Part shown: piece after piece, positions 7,230 to 14,105 of the stretch
Layout of the letters: every line of letters begins with the position of its first letter
Position numbering within the stretch: position 1 is the stretch's first letter
Assembly (NCBI GenBank): GCA_018224505.1
Contig: JAGTVD010000169.1
Location: 1-14,105, forward strand
Direction: 5' to 3'
Source: Desulfatitalea sp.
GTDB taxonomy: Bacteria; Desulfobacterota; Desulfobacteria; Desulfobacterales; Desulfosarcinaceae
DNA: 14,105 nt
Notes under the pieces: generated by a model
Seen by the model: only the letters and a program-made list of their open reading frames with translations
Told to the model about the DNA's origin: nothing
Databases searched by the model: none
Position numbers and translations under genes: made by a program

Positions 7230-9041
7230 ATGCTCCCACGTCACGCGCAACACTTCCTGATGGGTCGTCATGCCCTGCAACAGCTTTTCGATGGCGCTTT
7301 CCCGCAGGGTCCGCATCCCCTCTTCCCGGGCTTTGTTGCGGATGGCGGCCACATCGGCGGCAGCGGTGGTCAAACGCCGCAACGCCTCGCTGAACGGCAT
7401 CATTTCCACGACGCAGGTGCGGCCCAGATAGCCTGTGCCGCGACACTTTTCGCATCCCCGGCCGCGCGCCAGCGTCAACGGACCGTCGCGGCCCACATCC
7501 AACCCGATGGATCTAAGCGCCTCGCCGGTGATTTCGTAGGATTCCTTGCAGTAATTGCAGATCTTACGGAGAAGACGCTGGGACAAGACGCCAACGAGCG
7601 TGGCCTGGATCAAAAAATGGGGCAGGCCCAGATCGAGCAGTCGCATGATGGCCGAAGGCGCGTCGTTGGTGTGGAGTGTGGACAGCACCAGGTGGCCGGT
7701 CAGGGCGGCTTGAATGGCGTTTTCGGCGGTGGCCAGATCGCGCATTTCGCCGATCATGATCACATCCGGGTCCTGCCGTAGAATGTTGCGCAGCACCGAA
7801 CCGAATGTAATGCCGATCTGGGTCTGGACGGCGATCTGGTTGAAGCTTTCGTGTACCATCTCGATGGGTTCTTCCACGGTGGTGATGTTGATGGAGGGGC
7901 TGTCTATTTTTTTCAGCGTCGAGTAAAGGGTGGTGGACTTGCCGCTGCCGGTGGGGCCGCAGACCAGCAGAATGCCATGGGGCATGGTGATCACATTCTG
8001 GTAGCGGTCCAGATCCACCGGTGTAAACCCCAGCTGCGCCAGATCCCGAAAGAGAATATCGGGATCCATGATCCGCATCACCATTTTCTCCCCGAAAGCT
8101 ACCGGTACGGTGGAGACCCGGATCTCCACCTCCACATCCCCCTTGTCGGTCTTGATACGACCGTCCTGGGGCCTGCGCTTCTCCGCCATATCCATGCGCG
8201 CCAGGTTCTTGATACGGCTGACAATGGCCGAATGCACCGCCCGCGGCAACTTGTAGACGGTGTGCAAAACACCGTCGATGCGCATGCGCACCAGGGTGAT
8301 CTCGCGTTTGGGTTCGATATGGATGTCGCTTGCCTTCTGATCGAAAGCATAAATAAAAAGGTGTTCGACCGCATTGACGATGTGCTGGTCATTGGCGGGC
8401 AGTTCGTCGGCGGAGCGCAGGCGCACATACTGTTCCAGATTGCCCAGATCCACGCCGATGCCGCCGAATTGATCCTGGGCGGCGACAATGGAGCGTTTGA
8501 ACCCGAAAAACTCGTTGATCAGCTTGATGATTTCCGACTTGGGACTGACCACCGCCTGAACCTGCATCTTGCTTGCCATGGTGATGTCATGCAGCACTTC
8601 CTCATCGAAAGGATTGGGCATGGCCACCGTCAGCGTCCCATCCTTGATCGCCACCGGCACCACCAGGTGCTTCATTGCAAAGGACCGGGGGATGGTGCTG
8701 GTCACCACATTCAAATCCAATTTCAATGGGTCCAGGCGGAAAAAGGGCAGCGCCCAATGCTCGGCCAGAAGCTTGAATATAGTCTCCTCATCCAAGGGGA
8801 GTACCGGGTTGTCCAAGCGGCTCAGCTTGAGCGAAGCGAGGACATCCACAATGGTCACAGGATTGCTGATCGCCTCGGATGCGGGTATATGGGCGTATTT
8901 CTTCTGTCGGATCCGCTCCAGTTTCTGGATCAGGCCATGCTGTTTGCGCAAAATCTCCTGGGCGCTGGAAGCAGCCAGCATCTTCTTTTTCACAAGGATC
9001 TGGCAAACGAGTTCCGCCTGGAAGGGATTAGTGGTGACCAT
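7227..9041 (-). CDS. PilB/GspE-family type IV pilus or type II secretion ATPase
   Basis: This 604-residue cytoplasmic hexameric ATPase powers pilus extension or pseudopilus assembly. The N-terminal domain (about 70-185) is MshEN/GspE-N-like. The core holds DIHIEP (239-244), Walker A GPTGSGKST (362-370), the Asp box TTVEEPIE (387-394), Walker B DPDVIMIGEMRD (424-435) and the His box TGHLVLSTLHTND (448-460). The four zinc-binding cysteines of GspE/PilB are C495, C498, C530 and C533. The ATG has AAGGAAAG about 7 nt upstream. It lies 17 bp after the 771-residue unknown gene, in one operon, and near pilY1, which favours a pilus role. The stop codon sits in the palindrome at 7100-7229. PilB versus GspE cannot be settled from sequence alone. 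Confidence 0.93.
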   Translation of the reverse strand: MVTTNPFQAELVCQILVKKKMLAASSAQEILRKQHGLIQKLERIRQKKYAHIPASEAISNPVTIVDVLASLKLSRLDNPVLPLDEETIFKLLAEHWALPFFRLDPLKLDLNVVTSTIPRSFAMKHLVVPVAIKDGTLTVAMPNPFDEEVLHDITMASKMQVQAVVSPKSEIIKLINEFFGFKRSIVAAQDQFGGIGVDLGNLEQYVRLRSADELPANDQHIVNAVEHLFIYAFDQKASDIHIEPKREITLVRMRIDGVLHTVYKLPRAVHSAIVSRIKNLARMDMAEKRRPQDGRIKTDKGDVEVEIRVSTVPVAFGEKMVMRIMDPDILFRDLAQLGFTPVDLDRYQNVITMPHGILLVCGPTGSGKSTTLYSTLKKIDSPSINITTVEEPIEMVHESFNQIAVQTQIGITFGSVLRNILRQDPDVIMIGEMRDLATAENAIQAALTGHLVLSTLHTNDAPSAIMRLLDLGLPHFLIQATLVGVLSQRLLRKICNYCKESYEITGEALRSIGLDVGRDGPLTLARGRGCEKCRGTGYLGRTCVVEMMPFSEALRRLTTAAADVAAIRNKAREEGMRTLRESAIEKLLQGMTTHQEVLRVTWEH

Positions 9042-9058
9042 GAACCAGCTTTCCTTTT

Positions 9059-11374
9059 TTAGGCCACTTGGACCTGAATAGCGCGGATGGCCGGGGCGAT
9101 CAAGTCCAGCGCCTGCTTGACGCGCCGCTTATGGGCAGGATCGGTGTCCAGGGTCATCAACCGGGACGCGGACTGCGCCAACGTTTTGAGCCGCACCAGG
9201 TCTTCAGGGCGTCCCGCACGTGCCATGGCTTTCAGGACGACCCGCAGGTGGTCCATCAAATCGGCCAGAAATCGGCTGTCCATCCGGTGTTTGTAGATCG
9301 CGCTGTCTGGATCCCCGTATTCATTGAGGGCCCCGTGAAGTACTTCCCGTGCGGCCGCCCCGCCGGTCAAGGCCATCAACACCAGACCTTCACGCTCCAA
9401 CGCCAGGAGGGTGGATGGATCCATGTCATCATGGGGCGCCACCAGGGCGCTGCCCCGCACATGCTCGCGCAATCTTTCACGAATGGCGCTGAAATGGGCA
9501 AGCAGGCGCACCCGATCGACATCCAAACGCGAGGCGACATGCCGCCGCAGGGATTCGTCCAAGCCGCTGCTTTCATCCAGCACACCCTCCGGGCTGCTGC
9601 TGCCGTCATTGGTGGCCCTCCCCTTTTGGCGCATATGGAGCATGCCATTGATCAAGCGGAAAGCGTAGTAAGGTGCGCCTGTCGGAAACCGGGGCACCGA
9701 CAATAGGTCGGACAGGAGAAAACCCGTCGCTCGCCTGAGGTCTTCCAGCCGCCGGGCCAACAATGCCAGGGCGCTGAGCAGCGCCAACCGTTCCCGGAGG
9801 TTGATCGCTCGCCGGAGCAAACACCAAAGCATCTCGAAAACAATCTGACCGAAGGGGGAAAGGGCGTCGAGTCGTTGGTCAAACCCGGATAGATCGAATT
9901 CACCGACGTCCCTGAAGCAGCCATCGAGGGCCGCCACAATGGTCTGGATGTCGGAAACGGACGCACGGAAAGGCGCTGCCAACAGCTCCGGGGCACCTTC
10001 GCGGCCTTGGGCAATCCAGGCGTCGACGGCCGCCATTTTTTGGCGGGTAAGGATGGCCTCCTGGATCAACACAATCAGCTCCAAGACCCGGGGGTGGACC
10101 ATGCCCACCATCAACGTCCGCCCAGCATGGGTCATTTTGACGCCTTGGCGCTGCACCACCATTTGCGTCATGAGCGCTTCCGGGAGCTGTTCCAAGCGTC
10201 CGTAGAGAAAACCGACCACCCGCTCCATCAACAACGGGTCGCCCAGTTGGCGCTCCAGGCCACGCAGCAATTGGCTTACCGAACCCAGGTATCCCACCAG
10301 ACCATCGGCCTCCAGTTGCCCGAAATCCACCTTGAACAGCACGCCCATCGCATCTTTCACCGCTGGGTCGGCGCTGTCCAGGTGCAAGGCCAGGTACTGG
10401 GCCGAAAAGTCCAACCCCAATGGATCCCTGGCATCGGCGCCCTCCGTGGCCAACGGCGCATTCGGCGCGTCATCGTCCACCGCTGGCGCATGCCCATCGG
10501 CCGGGGCTTCGTCCCGCATCGATTGTTCCGGGAGATGCCTTTCAATCGCTCTGCCCGCATCTTCGGGCGCCATCCATGGCAGATTATTGACCTCCACCAA
10601 CGGTTTGATCAATTGGGAACGGAGACTGCGAACCCCAAAGATGGTGTTGTAGGCATCCTGCGGCCGCCCTTCGTCATCTATGGCGGCCATGCGGTGGAAA
10701 GCTTCCGCCTGCTGAATCAATTGACGCATGTTGACCGCCGACAGACCGTTGAGTCCCGCCAGAAGGGTCAAATTGGGATCAGGACGGCCATTGGCATCGC
10801 GAATCAGGGGAATAGTCAAAGCACGCCCGAAATAGCGGAATGTAATGGAGCCACCGTTCTCCACCGCCTGACTGAACCGCGCCAGAATATTGAGCGCCAA
10901 CTGCAACTGATCGTTCTTCTCCGGCGCTTTGGGCGGAATTTGCAGATACAGGGCATGGATCCCTTGCTCGTCCAGGCAGGCAAACGCCTGGTCCAGCGAC
11001 CGGACCAGATGGGAAGGTCGTTTGCTGCCGGCCTTGGGTGTATCCAGCACGACGCCGCCACGAAAGGCCAGATCCCCGAACAGGATCACATAATCCGGCT
11101 TGTGGATGGGCGTTGCGGCGGCCTGACCGATGCGCCGGATAATCAAACCCCCTTCATGCCCCGGCATCCGTTTCAGAATATGCAGGCGGTGCACGATTTG
11201 ATTGAAAAAGACAGCCGTGGCACCGGCTTTTTGCGTATGGCGGGCATGGGTTAAGAACAGAGCCAGAAGATGGACAAGCTCCATCAGTAGAATCCGCCAA
11301 GGATCGGCGGCGGCATGCGGCGTATCGTCCCGACCCCCGGAATCGCCGGGCGACAGCGATGAGGGAACATCCAT
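9059..11374 (-). CDS. Uncharacterised large protein in the PilB-like ATPase operon
   Basis: I do not recognise this 771-residue protein. It has no signal peptide or clear membrane span and looks mostly helical. Region one (about 20-310) includes LVHLLALFLTHARHTQKAG, then a mixed segment with PDYVILFGDLAFRGGVVLD and SITFRYFGRALTIPLI. Residues about 310-340 are an acidic, Ala/Asp/Pro-rich linker. The rest (about 350-771) is Leu/Arg-rich helices that suggest an alpha-solenoid. It is transcribed just ahead of the ATPase (17-bp gap), so a role in pilus or secretion control is inferred from position. The longer frame to 11524 begins inside a promoter -35 box and is rejected. ATG 11374 and GTG 11383 are both possible starts. 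Confidence 0.8.
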   Translation of the reverse strand: MDVPSSLSPGDSGGRDDTPHAAADPWRILLMELVHLLALFLTHARHTQKAGATAVFFNQIVHRLHILKRMPGHEGGLIIRRIGQAAATPIHKPDYVILFGDLAFRGGVVLDTPKAGSKRPSHLVRSLDQAFACLDEQGIHALYLQIPPKAPEKNDQLQLALNILARFSQAVENGGSITFRYFGRALTIPLIRDANGRPDPNLTLLAGLNGLSAVNMRQLIQQAEAFHRMAAIDDEGRPQDAYNTIFGVRSLRSQLIKPLVEVNNLPWMAPEDAGRAIERHLPEQSMRDEAPADGHAPAVDDDAPNAPLATEGADARDPLGLDFSAQYLALHLDSADPAVKDAMGVLFKVDFGQLEADGLVGYLGSVSQLLRGLERQLGDPLLMERVVGFLYGRLEQLPEALMTQMVVQRQGVKMTHAGRTLMVGMVHPRVLELIVLIQEAILTRQKMAAVDAWIAQGREGAPELLAAPFRASVSDIQTIVAALDGCFRDVGEFDLSGFDQRLDALSPFGQIVFEMLWCLLRRAINLRERLALLSALALLARRLEDLRRATGFLLSDLLSVPRFPTGAPYYAFRLINGMLHMRQKGRATNDGSSSPEGVLDESSGLDESLRRHVASRLDVDRVRLLAHFSAIRERLREHVRGSALVAPHDDMDPSTLLALEREGLVLMALTGGAAAREVLHGALNEYGDPDSAIYKHRMDSRFLADLMDHLRVVLKAMARAGRPEDLVRLKTLAQSASRLMTLDTDPAHKRRVKQALDLIAPAIRAIQVQVA

Positions 11375-11379
11375 TGCGA

Positions 11380-11445
11380 TCACGTATGGAGTACCTTGCC
11401 TTGCTTTGAGTTGTAACCTTCGTATGGGCTTTGCGCGGCAGACAT
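11380..11445 (-). CDS. Possible 21-residue leader or coupled small ORF
   Basis: An ATG (complement of 11443-11445) is preceded by a strong GGGGGAG ribosome site 8 nt upstream and opens a 21-codon frame (MSAAQSPYEGYNSKQ and six more residues) that lies in the leader of the 771-residue gene. Its TGA stop overlaps an in-frame GTG of that gene as GTGA and is 5 nt from its ATG. The large gene lacks a good ribosome site of its own, so coupling from this small frame is plausible. No family is recognised and chance is possible. Confidence 0.4.
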   Translation of the reverse strand: MSAAQSPYEGYNSKQGKVLHT

Positions 11446-11495
11446 TCGATAGGCTCCCCCCTGCCGCATCGCCTTGAGATCCAGCGAATAGTCTC

Positions 11496-11524
11496 TCTAT
11501 AGTGAAAACGGGTTGCGGTGTCAA
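11496..11524 (-). promoter_or_regulatory. Strong sigma70-type promoter of the unknown-ATPase operon
   Basis: On the minus strand TTGACA (complement of 11519-11524) is followed by a 17-bp spacer and TATAGA (complement of 11496-11501). It lies 15 bp after the pilY1 stop and gives a leader of about 110 nt before the 771-residue gene, so that gene and the ATPase gene need not depend on read-through from pilY1. Confidence 0.75.
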
Positions 11525-11539
11525 TTAGCGTGCGTCAAT

Positions 11540-13720
11540 CTAATCCCACCCATCCTGCCGCCAAAACCCCCTGCCCCGGAACTCGCCCCAAAATGGCACC
11601 TGAACGAGCTGCCCCCGCTCATCGTGCAAAACGATCGTCTCCACCCGCGATGCCGGCTCGGTTTTGCCCACGACCGGCACCTGACTCAACCGGCCTTCGA
11701 AACGGCGCGACAATCCCATGGCGTCCGTCCGCACCGCCACCGGTCCATCGGAAGGGCCGCAAAGATGCAGGATGTTGAGCCAGGAGGCATCCCTTTGTTC
11801 GGGAGTCCGGCCGGGGATGAAGGAGATCACCACGGCCGTGCCGCCGCGAATGGTCACGGGGCCGATGACCCGCTCGCCCGGTTCCTTCAGCGGGTCCGCT
11901 GCGCCCGGAAAATCGAAAAACCAGCCGGCGGTTGGCGGCGGATCCGAGGTGATTCCCTGTTTGCGATCCGCGCCCTTCCGATCCGGACGTTCGGCCACAC
12001 CGGCCATCCAGTCACTCAAGCCGCGCACCGCCTGTCCGTCCCGGGTGCCGTGCGTCACCACTTCGCGCCGCACCAGATAACGGCCGGAAGAGAGCCGACC
12101 CGCGCGGCGCCCGGTCAAACGGCCCAGGGGAGTGCCCCCCTGCCCGACATCCCAAATGCCATAGATGCTCTGCTGGCGGGTGTCCAACCGGTCCGAGGGC
12201 CCCAAAAACCGGCCCGTACCAAACACCACCAGGTAGCCCGATCCCCCCGGGGCGCACCCGCCGCCCATGGCCATCACGTCCGGCCGGCCGGTAATCGGTT
12301 GTCCATGCGCCTGGAACAGGGGCTTGGGCAGGTCCCCGTGCGCTGCATCGATGACGCCGTCCCGATTCAAATCATCCCCATGGGCCACACCCCAGCGCCT
12401 GGGGTCATCGGCCGTCAGATCGAACTTCCACAAGTTGCCCCGCAGGTCTCCGGCGTAGACATAATCCACCTGCCGATCGAGGGTGACATCCACAAGCGCT
12501 GGTATGGAGAGGCCATTGTCACCACCCGCACCGGTATCGATTTTGCGCACCACCTCGCCGTTTAGGGCATCGATCACAACCAAAACGGCCCGGCCGTTGG
12601 GGCTGTTGTACCCATTGCCGAAAATCACCACCGGTCGATGACGACCTTCCGGTGCATTGGCGTTGACCACATAGCCTTGCCCGAAGCTGTAACCCATGTC
12701 CGGATCCGCCACCACCACAGGTGCCGCCTCCCCATCCCCCGCACCACCACCGCTGGTATCCATGAACGGTGCCGGGGGAGGATACTCCCATCGCACCACC
12801 CCGGCGATATCCCGTTCGTAGGCATCGGCACCGATAGCGTCCACGCTGAATTGGGTTTGATAGGGCCCGAGCCCATCCCCTTCCCACGCCCGCCGCCGGC
12901 TGCCGATGCGCAAACAGTAATACCCCCTGCCCCCCTTGCCCAATCCGCCCACCAGGTAGGTCCCTCTCTGGTATTGATCTTCCACCACCTCCCCCACATA
13001 GGGTGTGCCATCCACAAAGAACCGGTGGTGATCGACATAATCGGGCCGCGCCAGCGCCTTCAGGCGGGCCTGGACCAGATGGGGTACATAGGCGAACCGC
13101 TCCCGGCCGCTGCGCGTATCAAAAGCGTGCAGCATCCCGTCATTGGCGCCCACAAAAAGGGTCCGCCCGGCCAGCACCGGCGCCGAATGCACGATATCCC
13201 CCAACGGCCCGGCCCGCTCGCGAAACCGTTTCAAATCCAGACCCCGCAAATAGTCCACCAGGTCCCGTGCCGTGCGATCCGCCGCCGAATCACGTACGCC
13301 ATCCGACCCCAGCATCGCCTTCTGCGCTTCGGACAGTTGATCATACCGAAACGGCACCCCTTCGGGTGCCGCATAGATGCCGCCATAGGTCACGATCCGC
13401 CGCGTATCGTGCGTCACGCCCGCCTCATTGAGCCTCTCGGCCGCGCGCCACACCGCCCCTTGCGGGTCCGTGTCCACCGACCCGGTGAAAGAATCGCCTG
13501 CAAACGCCAACACATCACCGGTCCAGAGACCCGGCCAGTATCGGGTCTGAAACACCATCCCGCTTTCGGACACCACCTGCCCGCTGACCACCCCTTCCGC
13601 GACCGCATCCGCTCCATAACGATCCAGAGGCATATCGCTGATCTCCACCGCCAAGGCGACCGCTCCTCCCCCAACCCCCAATGCGATCCCTGCCATTGTC
13701 AGCCACGCCGCCAACCGCAT
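11540..13720 (-). CDS. PilY1/PilC-family pilus-tip protein (short form)
   Basis: This is a 726-residue exported protein. MRLAAWLTMAGIALGVGGGAVALA is a signal peptide. The body is the PilY1 C-terminal beta-propeller domain: GDIVHSAPVLAG, LFVGANDGMLHAFD, YVPHLVQARLKAL, VDGTPYVGEV, YLVGGLGKGGRGYY, NGYNSPNGRAVL and YVYAGDLRGNLWKFDL are all present. PilY1 sits at the type IV pilus tip, promotes extension and adhesion and opposes retraction. Most PilY1 proteins exceed 1000 residues and carry an N-terminal von Willebrand-like domain; this one lacks it. The calcium-loop position reads DVTLDRQVD (about 411-419), not a standard DxDxDG; a DLNRDGVID loop lies at 450-458. An upstream ATG at 13777, with GGAG before it, would overlap the preceding gene by 14 nt and is an alternative start. 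Confidence 0.88.
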   Translation of the reverse strand: MRLAAWLTMAGIALGVGGGAVALAVEISDMPLDRYGADAVAEGVVSGQVVSESGMVFQTRYWPGLWTGDVLAFAGDSFTGSVDTDPQGAVWRAAERLNEAGVTHDTRRIVTYGGIYAAPEGVPFRYDQLSEAQKAMLGSDGVRDSAADRTARDLVDYLRGLDLKRFRERAGPLGDIVHSAPVLAGRTLFVGANDGMLHAFDTRSGRERFAYVPHLVQARLKALARPDYVDHHRFFVDGTPYVGEVVEDQYQRGTYLVGGLGKGGRGYYCLRIGSRRRAWEGDGLGPYQTQFSVDAIGADAYERDIAGVVRWEYPPPAPFMDTSGGGAGDGEAAPVVVADPDMGYSFGQGYVVNANAPEGRHRPVVIFGNGYNSPNGRAVLVVIDALNGEVVRKIDTGAGGDNGLSIPALVDVTLDRQVDYVYAGDLRGNLWKFDLTADDPRRWGVAHGDDLNRDGVIDAAHGDLPKPLFQAHGQPITGRPDVMAMGGGCAPGGSGYLVVFGTGRFLGPSDRLDTRQQSIYGIWDVGQGGTPLGRLTGRRAGRLSSGRYLVRREVVTHGTRDGQAVRGLSDWMAGVAERPDRKGADRKQGITSDPPPTAGWFFDFPGAADPLKEPGERVIGPVTIRGGTAVVISFIPGRTPEQRDASWLNILHLCGPSDGPVAVRTDAMGLSRRFEGRLSQVPVVGKTEPASRVETIVLHDERGQLVQVPFWGEFRGRGFWRQDGWD

Positions 13721-13763
13721 CTTCACGCACCGCACCACCCGACAAACACTTTTACCGCCGACC

Positions 13764-14105
13764 TCAATACCGCACATAATACCCGATCTCCACCAGGTTC
13801 CAGGCCCCATACTTGGTGGACAACCCATAAACCCGGTTCTCGTAAAGCCTCGACCCATCCGTCATCACCAATGATCCCCCCGGCGCCACCCGCCACTCCA
13901 TCACCGCCATACACGCATCCGGATCCAATGCCCCTTGCAGACAATTGGGAAGGGCGTCCGGTTCATCGATGGTCCAGGCATCCGCATGCCGGAAATCCAA
14001 ACCTGGCGCCTCCAACCCAAGCCGCGGATGGTGCCAGTGAAACCCGTGCTCCTGCAGATCGACAAGCGCCTCGGCATCGGCCGACAAATTGACCAGCCGC
14101 TGCAC
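13764..14105 (-). CDS. C-terminal part of a pilin-like/PilX-type protein (cut by window edge)
   Basis: Only the last 113 residues are visible; the gene continues beyond the right edge, so the 5' end is missing. The visible part begins with a helical stretch (RLVNLSADAEALVDLQ), has two cysteines (in LPNCLQG and DACMAVM) that could form a disulfide, and ends SRLYENRVYGLS...VEIGYYVRY, resembling the C-terminal strand region of minor pilins of the PilX type. It lies directly before pilY1 (43 bp, or overlapping if the earlier pilY1 start is used), the usual place of pilX. The assignment is from context and weak motif resemblance. Confidence 0.5.
   Translation of the reverse strand: MQRLVNLSADAEALVDLQEHGFHWHHPRLGLEAPGLDFRHADAWTIDEPDALPNCLQGALDPDACMAVMEWRVAPGGSLVMTDGSRLYENRVYGLSTKYGAWNLVEIGYYVRY

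Noticed and set aside
7851..9062. 403-residue plus-strand frame opposite the PilB-like gene
   Set aside because: The minus strand encodes a clear ATPase with all motifs; this frame is its antisense image.
10007..11254. 415-residue plus-strand frame opposite the unknown 771-residue gene
   Set aside because: It is Gln/His-rich with no ribosome site. The minus frame is longer, fits the operon with the ATPase and has a strong promoter, so it is preferred.
12638..14092. 484-residue plus-strand frame opposite pilY1
   Set aside because: It is very rich in Pro/His/Arg, as expected for the antisense of a GC-rich gene; PilY1 motifs on the minus strand decide the matter.

Overview
The window looks like an ordinary, GC-rich chromosomal segment of a Gram-negative bacterium. 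A Desulfobacterota member of the Desulfosarcina/Desulfobacteraceae type is my best guess. This rests on gene content (groESL, an FmdB-type zinc-ribbon protein, a DciA-type helicase loader, a PilB/GspE ATPase and PilY1 in one neighbourhood) and protein style, and it is inference because no database was searched. I see no phage, transposase, CRISPR array, toxin-antitoxin pair or defence system. The least explained items are an uncharacterised 771-residue protein in the PilB operon, two large near-palindromic intergenic elements, an HExxH protein of unknown function and several very small genes.

Layout, left to right. 1-469 has no gene but holds a long imperfect palindrome (92-281) and a probable promoter for the tRNAs. 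Two serine tRNA genes follow on the + strand (CGA at 470-561, GGA at 645-738). On the minus strand, 1964-2062 encodes a 32-residue AURKAIP1/COX24-type ribosomal protein (bS22) with a TTG start and a strong Shine-Dalgarno. It is followed, past a terminator-like hairpin, by dciA (DUF721) and a TrmN6-type tRNA methyltransferase, the last two only 4 nt apart. Divergent from bS22, on the + strand, is an HExxH protein (2180-2728). A strong promoter then precedes an FmdB-family zinc-ribbon gene (2949-3239), followed by groES and groEL (3538-5522), which end in a textbook terminator.

5918-6967 (+) encodes an exported LysM protein with its own terminator. It converges on a minus-strand type IV pilus / type II secretion region. 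In order of transcription this is: the end of a probable minor pilin (cut by the window edge), a short PilY1, a new promoter at 11496-11524, the 771-residue unknown protein, and a PilB/GspE-family ATPase. A second near-perfect palindrome (7100-7229) lies between the convergent genes and supplies the stop codon of the ATPase gene.

How the parts fit. The left half is housekeeping: tRNA, tRNA modification, ribosome, replication helicase loading and chaperonin. The right half is surface-pilus or secretion machinery: an ATPase motor, the PilY1 tip/adhesin, a pilin-like partner and a large cytoplasmic-looking protein that probably works with the ATPase. That last link is from position only.
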